The position numbers were made by a program, and so were the translations under genes. Below are positions 46,372-54,889 of a stretch of DNA of 64,000 bases, piece after piece (positions within the stretch are counted from its first letter, which is position 1; each line of letters starts with the position of its first letter). The notes under the pieces are model-generated. The model was not told the DNA's origin and did no database searches. It worked only from the letters and a program-made list of their open reading frames with translations. The stretch comes from Oceanospirillaceae bacterium ASP10-02a (GTDB lineage Bacteria > Pseudomonadota > Gammaproteobacteria > Pseudomonadales > Balneatricaceae). The stretch is taken from contig CAJIZL010000005.1 of NCBI GenBank assembly GCA_905182035.1, positions 92,255 to 156,254 of the forward strand, written 5' to 3'.

Positions 46372-48132
46372 ATGTCTACTAGCCGTCGCGATTTTGCTCG
46401 CTTAATGGGAATTGCCGCCGTATCAGGTGTGTTGCCGACGCAAGGCTATGCAGCACAAAAACAACCGGCGGATATCTATGAGTTGCCTAATTTTGGCAAT
46501 GCACGCTTGCTGCACATGACTGATTGTCATGGCCAGCTGAGCCCAGTTTACTTTCGTGAACCTAGCATCAACTTAGGTATTGGTGCGGCTTATGGAAAGG
46601 CGCCCCACTTGGTGGGCCACAAATTCCTTGACAATTTTGGCATCACCCCGGGATCTATGGAAGCCTACGCCTTCACCTATTTGGATTTTGAAAAAGCGGC
46701 GAAAGAGTATGGCAAGGTAGGTGGATTTGCCCACCTTAAAACCTTAGTTGACCGGCTGCGCAACAGCTACGGCAGTGAAAATACCTTATTGCTTGATGGG
46801 GGTGATTCGTGGCAGGGCTCTGGCATTAACTACAAATCCCGTGGTATGGATATGGTTCGGGCATCTAACTTGTTAGGTGTTGACATGATGACAGGCCACT
46901 GGGAATTCACATACCACCAACAAGAAATTTTACATAATATTAGTCAATTTAATGGTGAGTTTTTAGCGCAAAATGTGTTAATTACAGAAGATGCTTTATT
47001 TGACGGTGCGGATGACTATATATACGACGAAGACTCCATGCGTGTATTTAAGCCCTACAGCATTCGTGATATGGGTGGCGCTCGAGTGGCTATTATTGGG
47101 CAAGCATTTCCACGGGTAAAAATTGCCAACCCAGCACGATTTGTGCCTGATTGGAGTTTTGATATTAACGGCGACATGATGCAAGAATTGGTGGATGACT
47201 TACGTCAAAATCAAGGTGTAGATGCCGTGGTAGTGCTGTCGCACAACGGTATGGATGTAGATGTTGCTATGGCCCAGCGTGTTACAGGAATTGATGCCAT
47301 TTTAGGAGGCCACACCCACGATGGTATACCTATACCTACCCGTGTGAAAAACAATGATCATACTACGCTAGTGTGTAATGTTGGTTCGAATGGTAAATTC
47401 CTAGGGGTATTAGACTTGGACATTGGCAAAGGCAGGGTGAAAGACTTCCGTTATCGTTTATTACCAGTGTTCTCAGACCTACTGCCAGCTAATAAAGACA
47501 TGGCAACACTGATTGCTGCAGAACGTGCGCCTTATGCCAGTTGGATGGACGAAGAACTTGCCGTGGCAGATGAGACCCTGTACCGCCGTGGTAATTTTAA
47601 TGGTACCTTTGATCAGGTTATTTGTGATGCTTTACGCAGTCACTACGACGCGCAAATTTCGTTGTCTCCTGGGTTCCGCTGGGGCACCAGTGTATTACAA
47701 GGCCAAACCATTACCATGGAACGGGTGCTAGACCAAACCTGTACTACTTATCCAGAGACCTATGCCCGTGACATGACTGGTGCAGATATCAAGCTCATTT
47801 TGGAAGACGTGGCTGATAATATCTTTAACCCAGAGCCATACCTACAATCTGGTGGTGACATGGTGCGTTTAGGGGGTTTAGATTACCGTTGCGATCCACT
47901 TGCAGCGATGGGCTCGCGCATCGACGAAATGCGTCTGGATAATGGCACTGTAATTGAAGCTAATAAAACCTATCGTGTTGCAGGATGGGCTACTGTAGGT
48001 TCACGCTCTGACGGTGATGATATTTGGGATATAGTGGCACACCATTTACGAGACCAACAAGAAGTTAAGATTAGTAAACTTAATACGCCTGCTTTGGTTA
48101 ATGTTGCTGGTAATCCGGGTTATAAAGCATAG
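46372..48132 (+). CDS. soxB: Thiosulfohydrolase SoxB
   Basis: Di-manganese hydrolase that releases sulfate from SoxY-S-sulfonate. 586 residues with a Tat leader SRRDFARLMG. The metallophosphatase motifs are MTDCHGQL, DGGDSWQGSG, and GHTHDGIP, with a C-terminal 5'-nucleotidase domain ending before LVNVAGNPGYK. AGGA lies upstream of the ATG. It is placed after a terminator, so it likely has readthrough or its own promoter. Confidence 0.97.
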   Translation: MSTSRRDFARLMGIAAVSGVLPTQGYAAQKQPADIYELPNFGNARLLHMTDCHGQLSPVYFREPSINLGIGAAYGKAPHLVGHKFLDNFGITPGSMEAYAFTYLDFEKAAKEYGKVGGFAHLKTLVDRLRNSYGSENTLLLDGGDSWQGSGINYKSRGMDMVRASNLLGVDMMTGHWEFTYHQQEILHNISQFNGEFLAQNVLITEDALFDGADDYIYDEDSMRVFKPYSIRDMGGARVAIIGQAFPRVKIANPARFVPDWSFDINGDMMQELVDDLRQNQGVDAVVVLSHNGMDVDVAMAQRVTGIDAILGGHTHDGIPIPTRVKNNDHTTLVCNVGSNGKFLGVLDLDIGKGRVKDFRYRLLPVFSDLLPANKDMATLIAAERAPYASWMDEELAVADETLYRRGNFNGTFDQVICDALRSHYDAQISLSPGFRWGTSVLQGQTITMERVLDQTCTTYPETYARDMTGADIKLILEDVADNIFNPEPYLQSGGDMVRLGGLDYRCDPLAAMGSRIDEMRLDNGTVIEANKTYRVAGWATVGSRSDGDDIWDIVAHHLRDQQEVKISKLNTPALVNVAGNPGYKA

Positions 48133-48142
48133 TGAGGTAGTT

Positions 48143-49063
48143 ATGAATAAACGCATACAACTTACAATTATAGGGCCCTTTTTGAGTTTGGTTTTTGGCT
48201 TGATGAGTGCTTCAGTCAGTGCAGAAGAAATCACCATTAAAGCAGGTGAGTTGCGATTAAACGCTGTCTTAAATGTAGCTACGGATGCCATTAATGAAGG
48301 CCCATTGGTCTTGTTAGTGCATGGCACTCTTGCCCACAATGGCATGGAGATTATTACCAACTTGCAGGCATTGTTGGCTGATGAATCGCTAAACAGCCTT
48401 GCTATTAATTTAAGCCTTGGCATTGATGACCGCCACGGTGCTTACGATTGTGCCGTGCCTCATGAGCACCGTCATGAAGATGCGGTAGCTGAAATTGCCA
48501 CTTGGGTTGAGTGGCTTAAGGGCCAAGGTGTAGACCAAATTCTGGTTGCAGGGCACTCAAGAGGTGGTGGTCAGGTTGCAGCCTATAGCCAAAACGCAGA
48601 TGCAAATGTCCTAGGCCAAGTGTTAATAGCGCCCTCGACTTGGGATCCTGAATACGTCGAAAAAGCCTATTACAGCCGTTATCAAAAGCGTTTAGCCGAT
48701 CTCATTGACGTGGCAAAACAACAACCCAGTAGTGGGTGGATGCCAGAGCCTACCGACTTTATCTACTGTAATAATGCGCCTAAAGTGAGGGCTGCCAGCT
48801 TTCTATCCTATTATCAGCCAGCGCAAACACTTAATACCCCAGACCTACTAGTTGAAGGTGGCTTGCACACTGTGATATTGGCAGGGAGTGAGGATCAGGT
48901 AGTTAAGGACTTGCCGCAGCAATTAGAGCTTCTTGAATTCTTAAATGTAGAGTTTATCTTGGTGGATGGTGCAGATCATTACTTTCGCGACTTATATGCT
49001 GATGACATCGTAGAAGCTATGGTGGACGCCATAGTCACTTTGAATGAAGCAGATCAAAGTTAG
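48143..49063 (+). CDS. Exported alpha/beta hydrolase in the sox island
   Basis: 306 residues with a signal peptide (to about residue 27, LMSASVSA). The oxyanion motif is LLVHGTLAHNG, nucleophile Ser139 sits in GHSRGGG, and a C-terminal His is in VDGADHYFRD. It is ten bases downstream of soxB with a GAGGTA ribosome site and runs directly into the thioredoxin-fold gene, so it is part of the sox message. Not a known Sox component. A role in releasing a sulfur compound from an organic precursor is possible but not shown. The open frame extends upstream into soxB; the signal peptide defines the start. Confidence 0.8.
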   Translation: MNKRIQLTIIGPFLSLVFGLMSASVSAEEITIKAGELRLNAVLNVATDAINEGPLVLLVHGTLAHNGMEIITNLQALLADESLNSLAINLSLGIDDRHGAYDCAVPHEHRHEDAVAEIATWVEWLKGQGVDQILVAGHSRGGGQVAAYSQNADANVLGQVLIAPSTWDPEYVEKAYYSRYQKRLADLIDVAKQQPSSGWMPEPTDFIYCNNAPKVRAASFLSYYQPAQTLNTPDLLVEGGLHTVILAGSEDQVVKDLPQQLELLEFLNVEFILVDGADHYFRDLYADDIVEAMVDAIVTLNEADQS

Positions 49064-49543
49064 ATGAACAGTCGTTGGCGTGCAAAGCCATTACATTGGC
49101 TGTTGTTGATGCTCTGGTTACCCCTCGGGCATGCTAATGCTGAGGATGCTTTTCCAATGCTACAGGACAGCCGTTTACTGCAGCCAGATAGGGTATTGGT
49201 GTTGTTGGCAGAAGTTGAGAATTGTAGTTTTTGCAAACGTGTAAAAGATGACTTTTTATTGCCGTTAACGATGGACCCAGAATGGGCGCCGCTTTTCCAA
49301 GTAATGCTCATAGATCTTAATTCACAGCAAATGCTAACGGATTTTTCAGCACAAAGAATATCTCAACAAGACCTTGCGGCGGCCTTGTCTGCTGACTTTT
49401 CGCCAACCTTGATATTTCTTAACCCTCGTTCTGGAGAACGCATAGGTGAAGACATAGTGGGGTTAGTAACACCTGATTTTTATGGTTTTTATTTACAACA
49501 ACAAATTGCTCAGTCCTATGATCTATTAACCGGGCAACTTTAA
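49064..49543 (+). CDS. Periplasmic thioredoxin-fold protein (SoxS/SoxW-like)
   Basis: 159 residues with a signal peptide (LLLMLWLPLGHANA) and a CxxC centre, CSFC, in AEVENCSFCKRVKDDF, followed by a thioredoxin-like SPTLIFLNPRSGE cis-Pro region. SoxS and SoxW are thiol-disulfide proteins that keep the SoxY cysteine active; the sequence style and position fit. It starts immediately after the hydrolase stop. No CcdA/SoxV-type electron feeder is in the window. Confidence 0.78.
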   Translation: MNSRWRAKPLHWLLLMLWLPLGHANAEDAFPMLQDSRLLQPDRVLVLLAEVENCSFCKRVKDDFLLPLTMDPEWAPLFQVMLIDLNSQQMLTDFSAQRISQQDLAAALSADFSPTLIFLNPRSGERIGEDIVGLVTPDFYGFYLQQQIAQSYDLLTGQL

Positions 49544-49558
49544 CCCTTGGAGAGAATG

Positions 49559-50266
49559 ATGACTATTTTACCAAAGTTTATGGCAGCCACTGTTGTGTTG
49601 GTGTCAGCTTTATCAGTGATCGGTGTTGCTCAAGCTGAGAATAAGCCTGTGGCGATCACTAAAGGCCTTAGTGCTGTAACCATCGCCCATGAAGGTGCTG
49701 CGGTGGAATTGATGCGCGTGCAAGATAACGCTAATACTATTACGCAAGATTTTGCTTTGACATCGCGTCCTTGCCCCCCATTTTGTATTCAGCCCATGGT
49801 GTTTGCGCCTGGTGTAGAAACCTTAGGTGAACTGGAAGTCATTGATCACTTAGTCCGTATGCAATCTGGTGAGGATATCTTGGTGATTGACTCACGTACA
49901 CCAAATTGGGTTGAGAAAGGCACAATTCCTGGTGCTGTTAATATCTCTTGGGTTAGTCTAACCCCAGCCAAAGGCGCCACCACTGAAGGCATAATGGACA
50001 TTATGCTTAATCAAATGGGTGTCACTTTAATAGGTGATGCTGACGAGTTTGAAGTTGACGAAGCCATTGTTAACGGTTCTGTTGCAGATGTATTCAATTA
50101 CTCACAAGCCAAAACTCTAGTACTATTTTGTAATGGTATGTGGTGTGGGCAGTCACCTGCTTCGATGGCTAGCTTGTTACGCTTCGGTTATCCTGCTGAA
50201 AAAATCAAGTGGTTTCGTGGTGGCATGCAAACTTGGCAAATATTGGGCCTGACCACTGTTAATTAG
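49559..50266 (+). CDS. Exported rhodanese-like sulfurtransferase
   Basis: 235 residues with a signal peptide ending AQA. A CPPFC motif near residue 72 is followed by a single rhodanese domain (ILVIDSRTPNWVEKGTIPGAVNIS) with catalytic loop FCNGMWCGQS. Probably moves sulfane sulfur in the periplasm as part of the sox island. GGAGAG precedes the ATG at 49559; the open frame begins at a TTG four codons earlier. Last gene of the sox cluster. The CxxxC pair is unusual for rhodaneses and may be redox active. Confidence 0.85.
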   Translation: MTILPKFMAATVVLVSALSVIGVAQAENKPVAITKGLSAVTIAHEGAAVELMRVQDNANTITQDFALTSRPCPPFCIQPMVFAPGVETLGELEVIDHLVRMQSGEDILVIDSRTPNWVEKGTIPGAVNISWVSLTPAKGATTEGIMDIMLNQMGVTLIGDADEFEVDEAIVNGSVADVFNYSQAKTLVLFCNGMWCGQSPASMASLLRFGYPAEKIKWFRGGMQTWQILGLTTVN

Positions 50267-50485
50267 TCAAGAATAAGGCGTCATAACTGGTCAGCACTAT
50301 CTTGTATCTGTTGTTGTAAATGGCGTAGGCGAAAACACGTGCAACAGATCTGGAGTGCCCCATTATGTCCATCTATGGGAATTATTACAGGCAGTATGCC
50401 ATTCATGTTAAGGGTATGATAACCTAGCTTCTGATATTGGTAATAAAATATTACCAATTTAATAGTTAAGTATCAGGCCTTTTTT
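50267..50485. promoter_or_regulatory. glcDEF upstream region
   Basis: 219 bases without a convincing gene, between the rhodanese gene and glcD. No clear terminator for the sox message was found. The 3' half holds a perfect palindrome (listed separately). Confidence 0.5.
50436..50458. promoter_or_regulatory. Perfect palindrome upstream of glcD, candidate operator
   Basis: ATTGGTAATA-AAA-TATTACCAAT, a 10-bp inverted repeat with a 3-base centre, ends 27 bases before the glcD ATG. The outer half-sites ATTGGT/ACCAAT equal those of FadR-subfamily GntR regulators such as PdhR and LldR, but are 11 rather than 3 bases apart. GlcC, the E. coli glycolate regulator, belongs to the same subfamily. Confidence 0.6.
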
Positions 50486-51958
50486 ATGGATACCATATTA
50501 AGCACATCTGACACCCACTCTAAGCAAGGGTCTGAAGGTGGAGACGTGGCTGCACTAGTTAGCTCGCTACAGCTACTGCTGCCAGCATCAAGCATTATTA
50601 TCTCAACAGAGAGCCAGAGGCCTTTTGAATGTGATGGCTTGGCTGTATACCAACAACTGCCTTTAGTCACGGTTATCCCAGAAACCGTGGACCAAGTGCA
50701 AGCCATCCTACGCCTCTGTCATCTACATCGTGTGCCCCTTGTACCAAGAGGTGCAGGCACTGGTCTATGTGCCGGTGCAATGCCCCATGCAGAAGGGGTC
50801 TTGTTGGTGATGAGCAAACTCGATAAGATTTTACACATTAACCAAAATACGGCCACCGCAACAGTCCAGCCCGGTGTTCGTAACTTAGCTTTAACAGATG
50901 CAGCCCAACCTTTTGGTCTCTACTACGCACCGGACCCATCCTCACAAATTGCCTGCACTATAGGCGGTAATGTGGCAGAAAATTCTGGTGGTGTTCATTG
51001 TCTGAAGTACGGCCTCACGGTCAATAATCTACTGCAAGTAACCATGATTACCATAGAAGGACAAGTGATCATTTTAGGCGGCGAAGGTTTAGACGAACCG
51101 GGCATGGATCTATTGAGTTTAGTTGTGGGTTCCGAAGGTTTGTTAGGTGTGGTGGTGGAAGCGAAGGTTAAATTGTTACCACGAGCCCCTAGAGTGCAAG
51201 TGCTTTTGGCTGCGTATGACAGCGTCACTGCAGCAGGTGATGCGGTGGCGGCCCTCATAGGGCAGGGCATCATACCAGCGGGTTTGGAAATGATGGATCA
51301 TTTAGCTATCAGCGCTGCGGAAGATTTTGTAAAAGTTGGCTACCCTACGGACGCCCAAGCGCTACTTATTTGTGAGTTAGATGGCACTGATGCTGAAGTT
51401 GAAGAACAGCTTGCTGTGGTCAGTCAGTGTTTTACAGAGCACGGAGCCCACCATATTCGTATCGCTAAAGATGCAGCCGAAGCCGAAGCACTGTGGCAAG
51501 GGCGCAAAGCAGCCTTCCCTGCAGTAGGACGTATCTCACCAGATTATTATTGTATGGATGGCACTATACCGCGCGGCCAAGTGGGTTATGTGCTCACTCG
51601 TATAAGCGAACTATCCCGGAGTTACGGCCTCCGAGTTGCCAATGTTTTCCATGCAGGAGACGGTAATTTACACCCACTTATTTTATTTGACGCCAGTGTT
51701 GATGGTGAGCTTCAGCAAGCGGAATTATTAGGTGGGGATATTCTGACATTATGTGTTGATGTAGGTGGCACTATTACTGGTGAACATGGTGTTGGTTTAG
51801 AAAAAATGCAGCAAATGCCATACCAATTTGGCGACGCAGAACTGGCTCAGTTTAGACGTTTGAAGGCAGCCTTTGACAGTGAAGAGTTGTTAAATCCTGG
51901 GAAAGGCATTCCCACACTCAAATACTGCCAAGAATATCGGAGCTTGCAACATGGATGA
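50486..51958 (+). CDS. glcD: Glycolate oxidase FAD subunit GlcD
   Basis: Oxidises glycolate to glyoxylate. 490 residues with an FAD-binding PCMH domain (VPRGAGTGLCAGA near 90; GGNVAENSGGVHCLKYG near 155) and a C-terminal FAD-oxidase domain containing FHAGDGNLHPLI and GEHGVG. The order glcD-glcE-glcF with tight overlaps favours glycolate oxidase over a lone D-lactate dehydrogenase. The end overlaps glcE by eight bases. Confidence 0.95.
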   Translation: MDTILSTSDTHSKQGSEGGDVAALVSSLQLLLPASSIIISTESQRPFECDGLAVYQQLPLVTVIPETVDQVQAILRLCHLHRVPLVPRGAGTGLCAGAMPHAEGVLLVMSKLDKILHINQNTATATVQPGVRNLALTDAAQPFGLYYAPDPSSQIACTIGGNVAENSGGVHCLKYGLTVNNLLQVTMITIEGQVIILGGEGLDEPGMDLLSLVVGSEGLLGVVVEAKVKLLPRAPRVQVLLAAYDSVTAAGDAVAALIGQGIIPAGLEMMDHLAISAAEDFVKVGYPTDAQALLICELDGTDAEVEEQLAVVSQCFTEHGAHHIRIAKDAAEAEALWQGRKAAFPAVGRISPDYYCMDGTIPRGQVGYVLTRISELSRSYGLRVANVFHAGDGNLHPLILFDASVDGELQQAELLGGDILTLCVDVGGTITGEHGVGLEKMQQMPYQFGDAELAQFRRLKAAFDSEELLNPGKGIPTLKYCQEYRSLQHG

Positions 51959-52991
51959 TTTAACTGCGCAGTTGGAGCAACAAATTCAACAGGCATACAC
52001 CACTAAATCACCCCTTAAAATACAGGCTGGCAACACTAAAGCCTACCTCGGTCGAGACTCCTCTGGAGAAGTGGTTGATGTGGCTAATCATAGTGGTGTA
52101 ATTAGCTATAGCCCTACGGAATTGGTGATTAGAGCGCGCGCCGGCACCAAAATTTCTCATCTCAACGATCTATTAAGCGAGCACCAACAACGATTACCTT
52201 TTGAGCCACCAAGCTTTGCCGGTGAAGCCACCATTGGTGGTACGGTGGCAGCAAATCAGACGGGTGCATCACGGCCATGGTTTGGAGGTGTTAAAGATAG
52301 TTTGCTAGGTTTAGGGCTTATAAATGGCTACGGTGAGGCTATGCAGTTTGGTGGCCAGGTTATGAAAAACGTAGCAGGTTTTGATGTGACACGATTGCAG
52401 TGTGGCGCTATGGGCAGTTTAGGCCTTATTACAGACGTCTCCATAAAAGTATTACCAGAGTTTAAGACAGGCCATACGCTAACGTTTGAAATGACTGCAG
52501 AAGTTGCTCTACAGACTATGTTGCGATGGGCCAACCTTAGTTTACCCATTACTGGCATGAGCCACCTGCAGGGCCTGCTCTATGTGCGGTTGCAAGGTGG
52601 AGATAGCGGCGTTGCCTCGGCTAGTGAGTTTTTGGGCGGTGAGCAGCTTGTGCCAAAGGTTGCAAAAGAGTTTTGGCAAGCGGTAAGGGAAGGTCGTTTA
52701 TTGCAGCCGCAGCATAACCAAATATTATGGCGCTGGAGTGGGTCAAGTGATGCGCCTATTCACGCCTTACCAGATACCTCTTTGATCAACTGGGCGGGAT
52801 CTGAGCGTTGGGCACTAAAGGCGAGTTCAAGTACTCCAGCGGATGGTTTAATACAATACCAAGGGGGTGATCGATTGGCAGAGGTTTATGGTGCCATAAG
52901 CGCTCCCCAACAAGCCCTGCAAGAACGGATAAAACATGCATTTGACCCCCATAGGATTTTAAATGCCGGTCGCCTATATTCTTGGATGTAA
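51951..52991 (+). CDS. glcE: Glycolate oxidase subunit GlcE
   Basis: 346 residues with a second FAD-binding PCMH domain (GEATIGGTVAANQTGASRPWFG; VMKNVAGFDVTRLQCGAMG) and a short C-terminal part ending AFDPHRILNAGRLYSWM. Required with GlcD and GlcF for membrane-linked glycolate oxidation. Confidence 0.95.
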   Translation: MDDLTAQLEQQIQQAYTTKSPLKIQAGNTKAYLGRDSSGEVVDVANHSGVISYSPTELVIRARAGTKISHLNDLLSEHQQRLPFEPPSFAGEATIGGTVAANQTGASRPWFGGVKDSLLGLGLINGYGEAMQFGGQVMKNVAGFDVTRLQCGAMGSLGLITDVSIKVLPEFKTGHTLTFEMTAEVALQTMLRWANLSLPITGMSHLQGLLYVRLQGGDSGVASASEFLGGEQLVPKVAKEFWQAVREGRLLQPQHNQILWRWSGSSDAPIHALPDTSLINWAGSERWALKASSSTPADGLIQYQGGDRLAEVYGAISAPQQALQERIKHAFDPHRILNAGRLYSWM

Positions 52992-52994
52992 ACC

Positions 52995-54218
52995 ATGAAA
53001 ACAATTATTGCCAAAGAGTTTGCGGATCAACCTCAATTTTCTCCTGTTAAAGGCATCTTACAAGCCTGCGTGCACTGTGGGTTTTGCACTGCCACCTGCC
53101 CAACCTACCTTATACTAGGAGACGAACGTGACAGCCCTCGTGGGCGTATTTACATGATGAAAGCCATGTTCGAGGGCGAACCCGTGACCCAAGAAACGCG
53201 CCATCATTTAGATCGATGTCTAACCTGTAGAAGCTGTGAAACAACGTGCCCCTCTGGGGTTGAATATGGCCATCTTGTGGATTTGGGCCGTGTGGTAGCA
53301 GAACAAAAAGCGCCACGTCCGATGGGTCAGCAGCTGGTTCGTTGGGGTTTACGTCAAGTGCTGCCCTATCGTTCCCGATTTGGTCCGATGCTTAAACTGG
53401 GGCAACTATTTCGGCCAGTGTTGCCTCAGGTGCTAAAACAGCATATCCCTCTATCATCCCCCAAGCTCACTATCCCAATAAGTAAGCATAAGCGCATCAT
53501 GTTGAGTTTACCCGGTTGTGCCCAAGCGAGCGCTGCACCTAATACTGATATTGCTGCGGCACAGGTGCTAGACCAACTCGATATTACGTTAAAAGTACTT
53601 CATCAAAGTGGTTGTTGTGGTGCCGTTAATCATCATTTGAACGCCCATGACAAAGCCCTTGACCAAGCTAGGCATAATATTGATTTGGTGTGGCCAGAAT
53701 TACAGGCAGGGGCCGAAGCCCTAGTGGTCACCGCCTCAGGTTGTGGCGCTGCCCTTCAAGAGTATGGCTACATGCTGCGTGATGACACAGCTTATGCGGA
53801 CAAAGCCAAGCAAGTTTCGAAGGCCGCCAAAGACATCGTAGAAATTTTGGGCCAAGAAAACCTCGAACCTATCAAGGCTATGTTAAAGAAAGCACCAGAT
53901 GTAGGCAAAGTTGCTGTGCATTGCCCATGTACCCAACAACATGCCATGCAACTGCCACACAAGGTAAAAGCATTATTAGACGACTTAGGTGTAGACACGG
54001 CAGCCACCAAAAATGACCACTTGTGCTGTGGCTCAGCAGGCACCTATTCGCTGCTACAACCAAACTTGAGTCACCAACTTCGCAGCCAAAAACTAAAGGA
54101 CTTAACCTTAGATAGACCAAAGCTTATTGTCACTGCTAATATTGGTTGTCAGCTGCATCTAGGGGGTGTAGGAGACGTACCAGTAAAACATTGGCTGGAA
54201 CTGTTAGTTGATCAATAG
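52995..54218 (+). CDS. glcF: Glycolate oxidase iron-sulfur subunit GlcF
   Basis: 407 residues. Two [4Fe-4S] motifs (CVHCGFCTATCP near 31 and CLTCRSCETTCP near 79) are followed by two CCG domains (SGCCGAVNHH and HLCCGSAGTY) of the heterodisulfide-reductase type. Passes electrons from GlcD/E to the quinone pool. Three bases separate it from glcE. No malate synthase or glycolate permease gene follows. Confidence 0.96.
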   Translation: MKTIIAKEFADQPQFSPVKGILQACVHCGFCTATCPTYLILGDERDSPRGRIYMMKAMFEGEPVTQETRHHLDRCLTCRSCETTCPSGVEYGHLVDLGRVVAEQKAPRPMGQQLVRWGLRQVLPYRSRFGPMLKLGQLFRPVLPQVLKQHIPLSSPKLTIPISKHKRIMLSLPGCAQASAAPNTDIAAAQVLDQLDITLKVLHQSGCCGAVNHHLNAHDKALDQARHNIDLVWPELQAGAEALVVTASGCGAALQEYGYMLRDDTAYADKAKQVSKAAKDIVEILGQENLEPIKAMLKKAPDVGKVAVHCPCTQQHAMQLPHKVKALLDDLGVDTAATKNDHLCCGSAGTYSLLQPNLSHQLRSQKLKDLTLDRPKLIVTANIGCQLHLGGVGDVPVKHWLELLVDQ

Positions 54219-54319
54219 CGCAGCAAGTCTTTACCTAGTTTGACACACGTTAGGGGAATTAATTGGTATTATGTTAGTCTACATAAAGGAATCGTAGTGT
54301 TATTGTTAAGGAAAATCCC

Positions 54320-54886
54320 ATGAAAAACATGATCCCAAAAGCCATCCAAACGGTCACTAAACAGCTTACTCTAAAGCTTACTTTAGCTGCAGTTGGTTTG
54401 ACGTTAGCTAGCGGCGCTCAAGCCCAAACTATGCTGGTTAAAGTATTACAAGAATCCGACGAAATTATTTCTCAGGTATATAAAGAAGTGCCTATTAAAT
54501 CTTGTAGAGTAGAACAAATTCCTATTTATGGCACTCAAGCTGGTGGTCAACAAGCCTCCACTGCCGACGTTGTGGCCAGCGCTATCTTTGGTGGCTTATT
54601 GGGCAACGCAGTTGGAGGCGGTAAGGGTAAAGATGCAGCCACACTGCTTGGAGCCATTGCCGGTGCAGACATGGCAAATAAAAAAGGTAAAAGTAAGCAG
54701 GTTATTGTGGGTCATAAACAACAAGAAGTATGTGATGTAGTGATGCAGCAGCGCTCTGTGAGCCAAGTGACTGGCTACAAAACCTACATCGAGTTTGGTG
54801 GCAATGTATGGCAAATGACCACCACTATTCCCTACACTACAGGTGAGTTTTTGAGCGTAAATGTTGATATAACGCCTGCCGAATAA
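54320..54886 (+). CDS. Glycine-zipper 2TM envelope protein
   Basis: 188 residues with a Sec signal (LTLASGAQA). A glycine-rich double helix (ASAIFGGLLGNAVGGGKGKD...LLGAIAGAD) follows, of the 17-kDa-antigen/SlyB-like glycine-zipper type, then a beta-rich tail. Such proteins sit in the outer membrane or periplasm and often respond to envelope stress. No lipobox cysteine is evident. Convergent with the dehydratase gene, three bases apart. Confidence 0.78.
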   Translation: MKNMIPKAIQTVTKQLTLKLTLAAVGLTLASGAQAQTMLVKVLQESDEIISQVYKEVPIKSCRVEQIPIYGTQAGGQQASTADVVASAIFGGLLGNAVGGGKGKDAATLLGAIAGADMANKKGKSKQVIVGHKQQEVCDVVMQQRSVSQVTGYKTYIEFGGNVWQMTTTIPYTTGEFLSVNVDITPAE

Positions 54887-54889
54887 CCC

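Noticed and set aside
50365..50427. A 20-codon frame in the glcD upstream region
   Set aside because: Too short, no ribosome site, no family resemblance.
54320..54886. Lipoprotein call for the glycine-zipper protein
   Set aside because: The signal region ends in ASGAQA without a lipobox cysteine.
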